Of a stretch of DNA of 64,000 bases, positions 33,977 to 47,378 are shown piece by piece. This DNA is from Streptomyces sp. R28 (GTDB taxonomy: Bacteria > Actinomycetota > Actinomycetes > Streptomycetales > Streptomycetaceae): NCBI RefSeq assembly GCF_041052385.1, contig NZ_CP163439.1, forward strand, positions 248,001 to 312,000, given 5' to 3'. Each line of letters opens with the position of its first letter. The first letter of the stretch is position 1. Position numbers and translations under genes: made by a program. The notes under the pieces were generated by a model that was given only the letters and a program-made list of their open reading frames with translations, made no database searches and had not been told where the DNA came from.

Positions 33977-34443
33977 ACGCGGCTGGCTCTGAGCCCGAAT
34001 CCACCGGCTGATGATCTGATGGTGCGAGCTGACGGCGCGTGAGGTAATTCGGCGAGAGCCGCCGGTTCCGGGCGGGGATCAGCCGCCGGCCTGCACCGGC
34101 TCTTCCACAGGTTCATCCCGATCGGGCCCCTGGCGGGCGGGGTGGGGCGGGCAGCGGCAGTCAGCGCGGCGGTGGACCGTGAGCGGCGGATGCACGCGGA
34201 TGGTGGCGGTCATCGCCTTGGCCTGGAAGGCGCCGGCCAGGGCGCCTGCGGCTCGCAGTCCGCGTGGGCGTCGGCATGGTTGCCGGCGTTGCGCAGGTGC
34301 AGGTGGTCGGCGAGCAGGCGCGGCAGCCCGGCCCGCTCGGCGAGGCGCGGTAGCGGGACGGGCCCGACGCCGGACCCGGAAGGCGCTCCCCGTCGGAGGA
34401 CGCCCCCCGTCGGAGGACGCCCCCCCCGCTGAGCCGCTCCGCG
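33977..34443. other. Intergenic region with repeats and possible IS1380-like trace
   Basis: This 467-bp stretch contains direct-repeat copy B and, at about 34388-34425, two tandem copies of CCCGTCGGAGGACGCC spaced 18 bp. On the minus strand at about 34200-34380, short peptide stretches (PRLAERAGLPRLL and ADHLHLRNAGNHADAHAD) weakly resemble the N-terminus of IS1380-type transposases. No intact gene is visible. Confidence 0.45.
34001..34111. repeat. 111-bp dispersed direct repeat, copy B
   Basis: This is the partner of copy A at 30399-30509, in the same orientation and 3.6 kb away, about 86 percent identical. The two copies bracket the transposase remnant, CGNR gene, IS element and epoxide hydrolase. 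No target duplication at the outer edges was recognised. Confidence 0.85.
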
Positions 34444-34965
34444 TCAGGCGGTGCCCTCTTCGGCCTGGTCCCGCAGGAAGTTGCTCACCTGGAGCGCGAG
34501 GCCGTCGCGCAGAGTGGCGGTGTGGGCGCCGACGGAGTTCTCCTGCAGCCCGAGGCCGCCGGCCCACAGCCGGCGATCCGCCCACTCCTCCTCGACCCGC
34601 AGCTGGATCTGCACGTCGACCTGGCTCAGGCTCGCCTCCGGGCCCGCCGCGTACAGCACGGCGGTGGCCCGGCGCAGCGGGTAGACGTCGAAGCCCTCGA
34701 TGAACTGCGAGTTGCGCCAGTCGATGAACGCGGCCTCGCCGTCGCGGCCGATCCGCACGTCGATCTGGCCGTCCTCGAGGTGAATGCCGAAGTGCCTCTC
34801 GCCACGGTTCTCGACGGTGACGCGCACCCGGAAGTACGTCAGCCCTTCGGCGGCGTCGTCCCGTCCGCGCGGTGGCTCCGCGGCTTCCAGACGGTGGACG
34901 CGGACACGCAGACCGGCATGCTCGTCGTACTCGTGCCAGTCCCCGACCACGTTCGGCTCGTACAC
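34444..34965 (-). CDS. Conserved-looking hypothetical protein
   Basis: This 173-residue acidic protein starts at GTG 34965, with GAGAGGTGG just upstream. The strand-rich middle (TYFRVRVTVENRGERHFGIHLEDGQIDVRIG, with WRNSQFIEGFDVYPL after it) suggests an immunoglobulin-like beta-sandwich of the DUF4352 kind, but no signal peptide or lipobox is present, so it should be cytosolic. I do not recognise a defined family. Codon usage is normal for the genome, so it is probably a real gene. No operon partner is visible. Confidence 0.7.
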   Translation of the reverse strand: MYEPNVVGDWHEYDEHAGLRVRVHRLEAAEPPRGRDDAAEGLTYFRVRVTVENRGERHFGIHLEDGQIDVRIGRDGEAAFIDWRNSQFIEGFDVYPLRRATAVLYAAGPEASLSQVDVQIQLRVEEEWADRRLWAGGLGLQENSVGAHTATLRDGLALQVSNFLRDQAEEGTA

Positions 34966-35306
34966 AGTCCACCTCTCGACCTCAGAGAGCTGCTTCCTAT
35001 CTTTGCGCCGAGTGCACTGTCAAATGAGCGGAATGCGCTGTGGCCAGCCCATTCGCCCCCTTGATCACCGATCAAGCCGTGGGCAGGAAGAATCCGCTTT
35101 CTGGCCTGACGGCCGAGTTCGGCTACGTGCCGCACATCACGTTCCCCACCAAGATCAACGAGCCGGCCGACCCAGCAGCGAGGAGGCCGCCCCGATGCCG
35201 GGCGCGGCGGCCACCAACAGCACGGCGAAGTCGAGCGCGAGGTGTGCCGGGGTGCAGGTTGCCGGGGTGCGGGGGAGGGGACCGCGCAGGGCGTCGAACA
35301 GCTCCT

Positions 35307-35468
35307 GGCCGCGTCCGAGATCCCGATGCCGGGTCGCTCCACGACCAGCCGCAACAGCTCCACCTCGGCTCCGCGCAGCTGCGGGGCGGGCATCTCCCGC
35401 CGCAGCCTGCGCCGGATCAGCCGCTGGACCCCGACGAGCGCGTCGGCCGGCTCCTCCGGGAAGGTCAT
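35307..35468 (-). pseudogene. Truncated MarR-family regulator
   Basis: Starting at ATG 35468 the minus strand encodes 54 residues typical of a MarR N-terminus (ADALVGVQRLIRRRLRREMP, LRGAEVELLRLV and ERPGIGISDAA). The winged helix is then lost: the frame continues into unrelated sequence, and another frame gives a short hydrophobic stretch (LALDFAVLLVAAAPGIGAAS). It is most likely a deletion remnant of a regulator and perhaps its adjacent membrane gene. Confidence 0.5.
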
Positions 35469-35593
35469 GCCGCCGAGATCACCTTTGCAGTAAAGGTAAT
35501 GCGGCCCTTGGGAAGGCAATGGCGAGCCTGTCTCTCCGTCTCCGTAAACACACAGTCATCCGACGGCAACACGAAGTCGCATTCACGAAATTT

Positions 35594-35619
35594 GTTTCGG
35601 ACACCCCTTGAGGGGGAAT
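35594..35619 (+). promoter_or_regulatory. Candidate SigB-type promoter
   Basis: GTTT (35594-35597) and GGGAAT (35614-35619) are spaced by 16 nt, resembling the Streptomyces SigB-type consensus GTTT-N14-16-GGGTAT with one mismatch. It lies about 137 bp upstream of a SigB-family sigma gene, where autoregulation would be expected. The assignment is tentative. Confidence 0.35.
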
Positions 35620-35755
35620 CCACCCATATGTGCTTCGGACAGGAGGCACGTCCGTGGGAGTCGGCCCACCGGGCTCCGGAGTGTCCTCCTGAGGTCCGAA
35701 TCCGCGCCTCCCACGGTGTCTGTCCAGTCAGCACCTGCTGAGGAGGTGCGCACGG

Positions 35756-36547
35756 ATGAGTGCCACCACCAGAACGAAGCAGCATCCGCACGACGACGCC
35801 CCTGACACCGCGGAAGCGTTCGACCGGCTCGTGGAACTGCCCGACGGGCCGGAACGCAAGGCGCTCAGGGACGATCTGGTTCAGGCCTGGTTGCCCATGG
35901 CCGAGCGGATCGCCGTACGGTTCAAGGGGCGCGGCGAGTCCCTCGAGGACCTGTACCAGGTGGCCGCCCTGGGACTGGTGAAAGCCGTCGACCACTACGA
36001 CCCGGCCCGCGGCCACGCCTTCGAGGCGTACGCGGTGCCCACCATCACTGGCGAGATCAAGCGGCACTTCCGCGACCACATGTGGACGCTGCACGTGCCC
36101 CGCCGGGTCCAGGACCTGCGCAACCGGGTGCGCAGCTCCGCGAAGGAGCTGTCGCAGCAGACCCCCGGGCGCGCGCCCACCATTCCCGAGATCGCCGAGC
36201 ACGCGCATCTGAGCGAGGCCGAGGTGCGCACCGGGATGGAAGCCCTGGAGTGCTTCTCCGCGCTGTCGCTGGAGGCGGAGATGCCTGGCACCGACGGTTA
36301 CGCGCTGGGGGACGCGCTCGGCGGTCCCGATCCGGCGTACGACGTGGTCGTCGACCGGGTGGCCGTCAAGCCGTGCCTGCAGCGACTGCCGGAGCGGGAG
36401 CGGACCATCCTCTACCTCCGCTTCTTCGGCGGGATGACCCAGAGCCGTATCGCGCAGCAACTCGGCATCTCGCAGATGCACGTCTCCCGGCTGCTCAGCG
36501 GCTGCTTCGCCCACTTGCGCGACGAAATGCTCGTGGAAGCCCGTTGA
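35756..36547 (+). CDS. SigB/SigF-family RNA polymerase sigma factor
   Basis: This 263-residue sigma-70 group 3 factor has region 2 (AERIAVRFKGRGESLEDLYQVAALGLVKAV, AFEAYAVPTITGEIKRHFRD), region 3 (LSQQTPGRAPTIPEIAEHAHLSEAEV) and region 4 (LPERERTILYLRFFGGMTQSRIAQQLGISQMHVSRLLS). It directs stress or developmental genes. The ATG at 35756 has AGGAGGTG at 35741-35748. No anti-sigma gene is adjacent, so control probably comes from an unlinked RsbW-type kinase. Confidence 0.95.
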   Translation: MSATTRTKQHPHDDAPDTAEAFDRLVELPDGPERKALRDDLVQAWLPMAERIAVRFKGRGESLEDLYQVAALGLVKAVDHYDPARGHAFEAYAVPTITGEIKRHFRDHMWTLHVPRRVQDLRNRVRSSAKELSQQTPGRAPTIPEIAEHAHLSEAEVRTGMEALECFSALSLEAEMPGTDGYALGDALGGPDPAYDVVVDRVAVKPCLQRLPERERTILYLRFFGGMTQSRIAQQLGISQMHVSRLLSGCFAHLRDEMLVEAR

Positions 36548-36574
36548 ACCCGAAGTCGAACCCGAAGGGGTGAG

Positions 36575-36907
36575 TCAGTCCTCGGCCGTTCCCGGAATCT
36601 GCGTCGGGCCGTACCGCTCAAGGGCCTCTTCGAACTCGACGCTGATTTCGGGCGGCATTTCCCCGTCCCGGCCCCAGCGCAGAATCAGTTCCGCGACCTG
36701 GCGGAGCTTGATGTTCGTGTGCTGGGACACGTCCTTCAGTACGGCCCACCCCTGGTCCGGCGACACGCGGCCGAGCGCGACGACCATGCCGATCGCCTGG
36801 TCCACGACGGCGTGCGAGACGACCGCCTCTTTGAGCTGGTCGACTTCCTCTTGCAGCTCGAGGATCCGGTCTGTCTCGTCTGCGGGTTCGTGCGGTACCG
36901 GTGCCAC
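36575..36907 (-). CDS. ANTAR-domain protein
   Basis: This 110-residue protein has an N-terminal coiled coil (DRILELQEEVDQLKEAVVSHAVVDQAIGMVVALG) leading into the three-helix ANTAR domain (SPDQGWAVLKDVSQHTNIKLRQVAELIL). ANTAR domains bind tandem RNA hairpins and act as antiterminators. No GAF or receiver sensor is attached, which is common for short Streptomyces versions. The GTG at 36907 has GGATGGAGGC upstream. It is convergent with the sigma factor gene and divergent from the VOC gene. Confidence 0.88.
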   Translation of the reverse strand: MAPVPHEPADETDRILELQEEVDQLKEAVVSHAVVDQAIGMVVALGRVSPDQGWAVLKDVSQHTNIKLRQVAELILRWGRDGEMPPEISVEFEEALERYGPTQIPGTAED

Positions 36908-37077
36908 GCCTCCATCCTCGCCGCTTCGCCGGTCGTGTGCCAGTGAAAGCGAAGGGCCGGACCTCGGCCGTTTCGGCGCCACGCCGGAGGTAACTCGACA
37001 GGCCCCGGAACGGATCCGGCTGGACACTGGGAGGAGACCGGTGGCCGCCGGTCGCGCGAGACCAGGACGCGACTGCC

Positions 37078-37878
37078 ATGAACGACGATGCAAGAAATCC
37101 CAGGAGCACGGCCGATGTCGTGTCCACACACTCCGTGTTCGGGGCACCCTGCTGGGTGAGCCTGACCAGCCGCGATCTCGAGGCCACCCACGAGTTCTAC
37201 TCGGCCGTACTGGGCTGGCGCTGGCGGCCCGCCAAGCTGGGCGACCGCTTCTGGGTCGCGCTGGCGGACGGGATCCCGGTCGCCGGGGTCGCGGCGGTGG
37301 CCACGATGTGGCAGATGGCCGTCGCCTGGACGCCGTACTTCGCCGTGCCGAGCGCGGACGAGGCCGTGGCACGTGTGCAGGAGCGCGGTGGCACGTCCGC
37401 CGTCGGACCGCTCTCGCTGCCGCCCGGGCGCGCGGCGCTGCTGGCCGACCGGGACGGCGCGACCTTCGGCGTCTGGGAGGGGGAGCTCCACTCCAACTGG
37501 GAGACCTGGCGACGCGCGGCGCCCTTCATCCGGCTGCACACCCGCGACGCATTCGACGCCGCCATGTTCTACGGCGAGGTCCTCGACTGGGCGACGGAGC
37601 GGCCCGGTTGCTGTGAGGTCCGCTACGAGGGCGGGGAGGTCGTGCTGCGCAGCGGCGGCGATGTCGTGGCGCGGATCGAGTCGGGTGCGCTGGAGGCCGC
37701 GCCGGATCCGACGATCCGGCCGCACTGGCAGGTTCACTTCGCGGTCACCGACGTGGCGGGGTGTGTGCGGGCGGCTGAGCTGCATGGGGGCAGCGTGCTG
37801 TCGAAGGGGAGCGAGGAGGCCGTGCTGCGGGATCCGGACGGAGCACAGTTCACGGTGACCTCGCGCCGTGCACGGTAG
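37078..37878 (+). CDS. Two-module VOC (glyoxalase-like) protein
   Basis: This 266-residue protein consists of two vicinal-oxygen-chelate modules: residues about 20-135 (WVSLTSRDLEATHEFYSAVLGW to GATFGVWEGE) and about 150-262 (FIRLHTRDAFDAAMFYGEVLDW to DPDGAQFTVT). Paired modules usually form one metal or ligand site; members serve as dioxygenases, resistance proteins or lyases. The ATG at 37078 is the likely start. An IS5-family element begins 24 bp after its stop. Specific function unknown. Confidence 0.9.
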   Translation: MNDDARNPRSTADVVSTHSVFGAPCWVSLTSRDLEATHEFYSAVLGWRWRPAKLGDRFWVALADGIPVAGVAAVATMWQMAVAWTPYFAVPSADEAVARVQERGGTSAVGPLSLPPGRAALLADRDGATFGVWEGELHSNWETWRRAAPFIRLHTRDAFDAAMFYGEVLDWATERPGCCEVRYEGGEVVLRSGGDVVARIESGALEAAPDPTIRPHWQVHFAVTDVAGCVRAAELHGGSVLSKGSEEAVLRDPDGAQFTVTSRRAR

Positions 37879-37902
37879 AGGGTGCGACAGGGAGGGCCCC
37901 TA

Positions 37903-38844
37903 GGGTCTGTTGCGAAAGTGGATCTTGTTCGTTGATGATCACGTCCTGTGGGACGTGGTGATCTGACGAACGGCCAGTGGGCCCGGCTGGAGCCGTTGTT
38001 GCCGGCGGGCATCAAGCCGGGCCGTCCGCCGGTGTGGACGCGGCGGCAGCTCATAGACGGCATACGGTGGCGGACCCGGACCGGTGCACCCTGGCGCGAC
38101 GTGCCGGAACGCTATGGGCCCTGGGACCGGGTCTACGACCTGTTCCGGCGCTGGCAGAGGGACGGGACCTGGGCGAGGATCCTCACCCAGCTTCAGGCCG
38201 AGGCGGACGCCAAGGGCCTGATCACCTGGGACGTGAACGTCGACTCCACCGTCTGCCGGGCCCACCAGCACGCCGCCGGAGCGGCGAAAAGGGGGACCTC
38301 CAGAAGGAACCGCCGGGCGGGATCTTCGCCGAGCCGGCCGACCACGCACTCGGACGATCCCGCGGCGGACTGACCAGCAAGATCCACCTCGCGGTCGAGC
38401 AGGGTCAAAAGCCCTTGTCCGTCGTGATCACGGCCGGGCAGCGGGGCGATTCCCCGCAGTTCGAAGCGGTCCTGGAAGCCATCCGGGTCCCCAGGCTGGG
38501 GCTCGGCAGGCCGCGCAAGCGTCCCGACCGGGTTCGGGCCGACAAGGCGTACGACTCCCGCGGCAACCGCTCCTACCTGCGCAGACGCGGGATCAAGGCC
38601 ACCATCCCGGTCCCGGCGGACCGTGTCCGCAACCGCCTCACGCGCGGATCGCGCGGCGGGCGGCCACCGACGTTCGACAAGGACGACTACAAGCAGCGGC
38701 ACGCGGTCGAGTGCGGGATCAACCGGCTCAAGCGCCACCGGGCCGTCGCCACTCGCTACGACAAACTCGCCGTCCGCTTTGAAGCGACCGTGCTGGTCGC
38801 GGTCATTAACGAGTGGCTGTGACCAGCACTTTCACAACAGGCCC
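37903..38844 (+). mobile_element. IS5-family insertion sequence, 942 bp
   Basis: Terminal inverted repeats GGGTCTGTTGCGAAAGTG (37903-37920) and its complement at 38827-38844 match at 16 of 18 positions. A TA is present on both flanks (37901-37902 and 38845-38846), consistent with insertion into a CTAG-containing site in GGGCCCCTAGGGCCCC-like sequence. The single transposase gene is read in two frames. The ends look intact, so the element may still be active. Confidence 0.85.
37948..38822 (+). CDS. IS5-family transposase, needs -1 frameshift
   Basis: The first frame (GTG 37948) encodes [21 protein letters not shown] to [19 protein letters not shown]. Shifting back one base at A4G5 (38287-38295) joins it to [20 protein letters not shown] onwards in the second frame, ending at 38822 with [14 protein letters not shown]. 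The joined protein has about 291 residues with DDE residues in [14 protein letters not shown] and HAVECGINR. Programmed frameshifting is known in IS5 relatives, but a simple one-base mutation cannot be excluded. Confidence 0.85.
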
Positions 38845-38924
38845 TAGGGCCCCTTTGGGCGTTGCCCGCGACGCCCTCGACAGGTTGACGCCCTCGACAG
38901 GTTTCCGTACAGCCCCGCTCCCCT

Positions 38925-41065
<2,141 letters not shown>

Positions 41066-41069
<4 letters not shown>

Positions 41070-41578
41070 CGGGCCTCCTCCAGGACGACGTCCCGGGTGC
41101 CCGCCGCGTCGGCCACGGCGGTGACGGGCACCTCGCGGGGCACCTGAAGCGCCTCCCGCAGGCCGGGGGTGGGCGCCGTGGGCACGAGCGGGGCACGTTC
41201 GCCGGCGCGGGCGCGCTGTGAGAACCAGATGATCTTGCTGCCGGTCTCGGTGGCGCAGCAGCCCCAGCCGTCGCTCATCGCGGCGAGGTGCTGCAGGCAG
41301 GCGCGCAGTTCGTGGTCCGGGCGCAGGGCACGGTCGTTGTCGCCGATGGCGGTGATGAGGTGCTGGCCGTTCCACCACATCTCGATCGAGATGTTCTTGT
41401 CCTTCGCGTGCTCGTCGATGGCCCGCAGCAGCATCTCCGTGCCGTGGCGGACGGGCTCGACAAGCGTCTCCAGGTCCCAGTACCGGAGGTGAGCGGCCAG
41501 AATTCGGCTGACCTGTCCCACCCGTTCGGGGCTGACTTCCACGTCGAGGTGGTAGTAGCAGGGCACTGCGGTCTTCAC
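41066..41578 (-). CDS. ATP-binding (GHKL-like) protein preceding glgX
   Basis: This 170-residue protein begins [34 protein letters not shown] and resembles the anti-sigma-type GHKL ATPases of Streptomyces. The N-box asparagine is not evident ([13 protein letters not shown]), although [11 protein letters not shown] and [18 protein letters not shown] fit the later strands. The GTG at 41578 is preceded by GAGGAGGT. It is translationally coupled to glgX, which suggests regulation of the glucan locus by partner binding (inference). Exact role unknown. Confidence 0.8.
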
Positions 41579-41875
41579 CGTCGTTACCTCCTCACCGCGA
41601 AAGCTCCCGCTCTCCTCGCCCCTGCGGGACGGGCCCCGAACACGGAGCGTGAGCGCTGATCGCTTCTGAGTCACTCCAGGGTGGGGGTGGTACGCCATTC
41701 GTGCAACAGGAGGAAACACCTGGGGTGGTTGAAGCTCCAACAAGACGCTGAGTCGCCGACCGTGCACCATGTGTGAAGACCTCGATGCCCGTAACGGAAC
41801 CCGTGTGTGCGCGCCCGGGTACCGCCCGATGGTCGGGAGACGCGTCATCGAGCAGCCCGGAAGGTGAACGGCGCC

Positions 41876-42175
41876 ATGCTGCTACCGGCCAAAGCCGAAG
41901 TCGCTCGGCAACTGCGGCGATATCGGGCCTGGGAACGCGCCATGCTCGCGGCCCCTGCCGACCACACGGTGCGCGCCACTTTCGAGGACGCCGGGTACAC
42001 CCTGTGCGTGCTGATGGGAAAGCGCTGCGCGCGCGAGGCAGCGGACGCGGCCGAGCGCTATCTGCACATCACCCTGGCGGCCTACCTCCGGGAGCAGAAC
42101 GAGCGACCTCACCTGAGCGCCGTCCGCCGGGGCCCACCAAGATCACGGCGGTGGCGTTTCCTTGCCGGAAGGTAG
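41876..42175 (+). CDS. DUF5133-type small protein
   Basis: This 99-residue helical, arginine-rich protein begins MLLPAKAEVARQLRRYRAWERAMLAAPADHTVRATFEDAGYTLCVLMGKR, which matches the Streptomyces DUF5133 family. The ATG at 41876 has GAAGGTG about 9 nt upstream. Function is unknown. It is the first plus-strand gene before glgE and may share its promoter region, with 65 bp between them. Confidence 0.8.
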   Translation: MLLPAKAEVARQLRRYRAWERAMLAAPADHTVRATFEDAGYTLCVLMGKRCAREAADAAERYLHITLAAYLREQNERPHLSAVRRGPPRSRRWRFLAGR

Positions 42176-42240
42176 TTCCGGCGCAGTTTCGACCCCCGGC
42201 CGGGCCTGGTGCCCGGCCTCGAGCACGGCGGAGGTGAACC

Positions 42241-44252
42241 ATGGGCAGGACCAAGACGAAGACCCGGACCAGAACCGGGACGATCGGCCGCATCCCGGTA
42301 CGGGACGTACAGCCGGCCGTGGAGTGCGGCAGGCACCCGGCGAAGGCGGTCGCGGGAGAGACCTTCGAGGTCACCGCCACCGTGTTCCGCGAAGGCCATG
42401 ACGCCGTGGCCGCCAATGTCGTGCTGACCGATCCGGAGGGCCGTCCCGGTCCGTGGACGCCGATGCACGAGCTGACGCCGGGGAGCGACCGCTGGGGCGC
42501 CAAGGTGACGCCGGCCTCGGTGGGGCACTGGACCTTCCAGGTGGAGGCCTGGAGCGATCCGGTGGCCACGTGGCGCCACACGGCCCGGATCAAGGTCCCG
42601 GCCGGCATCGACGTCGGGCTCGTCCTGGAGGAGGGCGGCGAGCTGTACGAGCGTGCGGCGGCCGCGGTGCCCGACGCCGCGGGGTGGGCGACCGTGCAGG
42701 CCGCCGCGGAGGCGTTGCGGGACGACTCACTGCCGCCCGTGTCACGGCTGGAGGCGGCGTTCGCGGCCAACGTGGATGCGGTGTTGGGGCGGTATCCGTT
42801 GCGGGATCTGGTCACCGTGACGGATCCGCTGCCGCTGCTGGTGGAGCGCGAGCGGGCCCTGTACGGCTCCTGGTACGAGTTCTTCCCCCGCTCCGAGGGC
42901 ACCCCGCAGCAGCCCCACGGCACCTTCCGCACCGCCGCACGGCGGTTGCCGGCGATCGCCGCGATGGGCTTCGACGTGGTCTACCTCCCGCCCATCCACC
43001 CCATCGGCACGACCTTCCGCAAGGGCCAGAACAACACCCTCTCCGCCGGCCCCGAAGACGTCGGCGTGCCCTGGGCGATCGGCTCCCCCGAAGGCGGCCA
43101 CGACGCCGTCCACCCCGACCTGGGCACCATCGAGGACTTCGACCACTTCGTGGCCCGGGCAACGGAACTCGGCCTGGAGATCGCCCTCGACTTCGCCCTG
43201 CAGTGCTCCCCCGACCACCCCTGGGTCCACAAACACCCCGAGTGGTTCCACCACCGCGCCGACGGCACGATCGCCTACGCCGAGAACCCGCCGAAGAAGT
43301 ACCAGGACATCTACCCCATCGCCTTCGACGCCGACATGGACGGCCTGATCACCGAGACCCTGCGCGTCCTGCGGCACTGGATGGCCCACGGCGTGCGGAT
43401 CTTCCGCGTCGACAACCCGCACACCAAACCGGTCGTGTTCTGGCAGAAGGTCATCGCGGACATCAACCGCACCGACCCGGACGTGATCTTCCTGGCCGAG
43501 GCGTTCACCCGCCCGGCGATGATGCACACCCTCGCCCAGATCGGCTTCCAGCAGTCGTACACCTACTTCACCTGGCGCAACAGCAAGCAGGAACTCACCG
43601 AGTACCTGACCGAGCTGTCCGGCGAGGCGGCCGCCTACATGCGGCCCAACTTCTTCGCCAACACCCCCGACATCCTGCACGAATTCCTCCAGCACGGCGG
43701 ACGGCCCGCCTTCGAGCTCCGCGCCGTGCTGGCGGCCACCCTCTCCCCCACCTGGGGCATCTACAGCGGCTACGAGCTCTGCGAGAACACCCCCCTGCGC
43801 AACGGCAGCGAGGAGTACCTCCACTCGGAGAAGTACCAGCTGCGGCCCCGCGACTGGGAAGCCGCCGCACGCGAAGGCCGCACCATCGCCCCCCTGATCA
43901 CCCAGCTCAACGCCGTCCGACGGAGCCACCCCGCCCTCCACCGGCTCAGGAACCTCCGCTTCCACCAGACCGACAACGACGCGCTCATCGCGTACAGCAA
44001 ACGCACGGGCCCGGACACCGTTCTGGTGATCGCCAACCTCGACCCTCACCACACCCAGGAGGCCACGGTCTCGTTGGACATGCCGCAACTCGGCCTGGAC
44101 TGGGATGCCTCCCTGTCCGTGCACGACGAACTGACGGGTGAGACCTACCGCTGGGGCAGGACCAACTACGTACGCCTGGAGCCCGGCAGGGCGCCCGCGC
44201 ACGTGCTCCACGTCCAGGCATCACCACCGCAGATCGGAGGGTCTCCCGCGTC

Positions 44253-44256
<4 letters not shown>
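42241..44256 (+). CDS. glgE: Alpha-1,4-glucan:maltose-1-phosphate maltosyltransferase GlgE
   Basis: This 671-residue GH13 subfamily 3 enzyme transfers maltose from alpha-maltose-1-phosphate to glucan ends. It has an N-terminal beta domain ([20 protein letters not shown]), the helical insert, and the catalytic barrel with nucleophile D391 ([10 protein letters not shown]) and acid/base E420 (FLAEAFTRP). The [16 protein letters not shown] loop is typical. Its ATG at 42241 follows GGAGGTG. The stop overlaps treS by four bases, so glgE-treS-mak-glgB form one operon. Confidence 0.97.
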
Positions 44257-45971
<1,715 letters not shown>

Positions 45972-46012
45972 GCGTGGGCTTCGAGCGTGTGCCGAGGAAA
46001 GGACGGGTCACC

Positions 46013-47374
46013 ATGCAGAAGACCGCATCTCCCCGACCGAGCCGTACGGTCGACGCGAGCCCCATGGCCTCGCTCGCCGGACTGCTGCGCGAGTGGCTGC
46101 CACGGCAGCGCTGGTTCGCGGGCAAGGACCGGCCCGTCACGGACCTCGCGCTGCTCTCCATGACGGAGCTGTTCCCGGGCTGTCTGCATCTGCTGGTGCA
46201 CGCCGGTCACTCGGGGGTCCCCGCGCCCGGTGGGGCTCCCCCGGCCGGTGACTGCTACCAGCTGCTGCTCGGCGTACGGCAGCATCTGTCGCCGCGGCTC
46301 GGCCGGGCGCTCATCGGGCGGGCGGAGGAAGGGCCGCTGGCCGGTCTGACGGTCTTCGACGCGTTGCAGGACCCGCGGTCGGCCCAGCTGCTTCTGGAAC
46401 GGCTGCGGCATCCGGGCGCGGCCGGCCCGCTGCGCTTCGAGGCGGACCCGTCCGTGTCGGTGCCGACGGCTCTTGTGCCGCGGCTGCTGGACGCGGAGCA
46501 GTCCAACTCCTCTCTGGTGTACGGCGACACGTACATCCTCAAGCTCTTCCGGCGCATCCAGCCGGGCGTCAACCCCGACCTGGAGCTGTCCGGCGCGCTG
46601 GCCGAGCAGGGCTGCCGTCGCGTACCGGCCCCCTTGGCCTGGTTCCGGACGACGCATCCCTGGGAGGCGACGCTCGGTGTGCTGCAGCCGTTCCTGCGGG
46701 ACGCCTCCGACGGCTGGACGCTGGCGCTCGACGCGCTGGCCTCGGCCGGCGACTTCACGGCGGAGGCCCGTCAGTTGGGGCGGGCGACGGCGGAAGTGCA
46801 TCTGGCGCTGGCCTCGGCCTTCCCCTCCCGGGCCCACGGCGAGAACGGGCGTACGGCGGCGGCGATGACGGAGCGCCTGGAGATCGCCGCGCACTTCGTC
46901 CCCGCCCTCCAGCCCTACGTCCCCGGCCTGCGCACCGCCTTCGGCGCCCTCGCCAGCTGCGATCCCGGGCCGCCCGCCCAGCGCATCCACGGCGACCTGC
47001 ACCTGGGACAGGTGCTGCGGGCCGGCCGTGAATGGTTCGTCATCGACTTCGAGGGCGAGCCGTCCCGCCCGCTCGCCGAGCGGCGCGGCCTCCACTCGCC
47101 GGTGCGGGACATCGCCGGCATGCTCCGTTCCTTCGACTACGCCGCCCGGCAGCGCCGCCCGTGGCGTCCGGAGTGGGCACGCCGCTGCCGGGAGGCCTAC
47201 TGCGCCGGCTATGCCGCCCTCGCCGGGTGGGACCCCCGCAAGAAGCACGGCTTGCTGCGTGCGTATGAGACCGACCGCGCCGTGTACGAGGTGCTGTACG
47301 AGGCCCGGCACCGACCCGACTGGTTGCCCGTACCGATGGCGGCGATCGAACGCCTCGCCGTGAGAGGAGCCTGA
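46013..47374 (+). CDS. mak: Maltokinase (Pep2/Mak)
   Basis: This kinase of about 453 residues phosphorylates maltose with ATP to alpha-maltose-1-phosphate, the substrate of GlgE. The N-terminal cap signature is LLREWLPRQRWFAGKDRPV, the kinase catalytic loop is RIHGDLHLGQVL, and the metal site is VIDFEGEPSRPLAER. ATG 46013 with AAGGACGGG upstream is used; a TTG at 45968 overlapping the treS stop would add 15 residues. It sits between treS and glgB in the operon. Confidence 0.94.
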   Translation: MQKTASPRPSRTVDASPMASLAGLLREWLPRQRWFAGKDRPVTDLALLSMTELFPGCLHLLVHAGHSGVPAPGGAPPAGDCYQLLLGVRQHLSPRLGRALIGRAEEGPLAGLTVFDALQDPRSAQLLLERLRHPGAAGPLRFEADPSVSVPTALVPRLLDAEQSNSSLVYGDTYILKLFRRIQPGVNPDLELSGALAEQGCRRVPAPLAWFRTTHPWEATLGVLQPFLRDASDGWTLALDALASAGDFTAEARQLGRATAEVHLALASAFPSRAHGENGRTAAAMTERLEIAAHFVPALQPYVPGLRTAFGALASCDPGPPAQRIHGDLHLGQVLRAGREWFVIDFEGEPSRPLAERRGLHSPVRDIAGMLRSFDYAARQRRPWRPEWARRCREAYCAGYAALAGWDPRKKHGLLRAYETDRAVYEVLYEARHRPDWLPVPMAAIERLAVRGA

Positions 47375-47378
47375 CCCC

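Larger units (their letters stand above)
34966..35755. other. Intergenic region with truncated marR and sigma-factor leader
   Basis: This 790-bp region contains a minus-strand truncated marR (35307-35468) and an AT-richer segment at 35470-35630 that includes the likely promoter of the sigma-factor gene. No intact gene was found; the segment 34990-35300 shows no recognisable protein. Confidence 0.55.
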
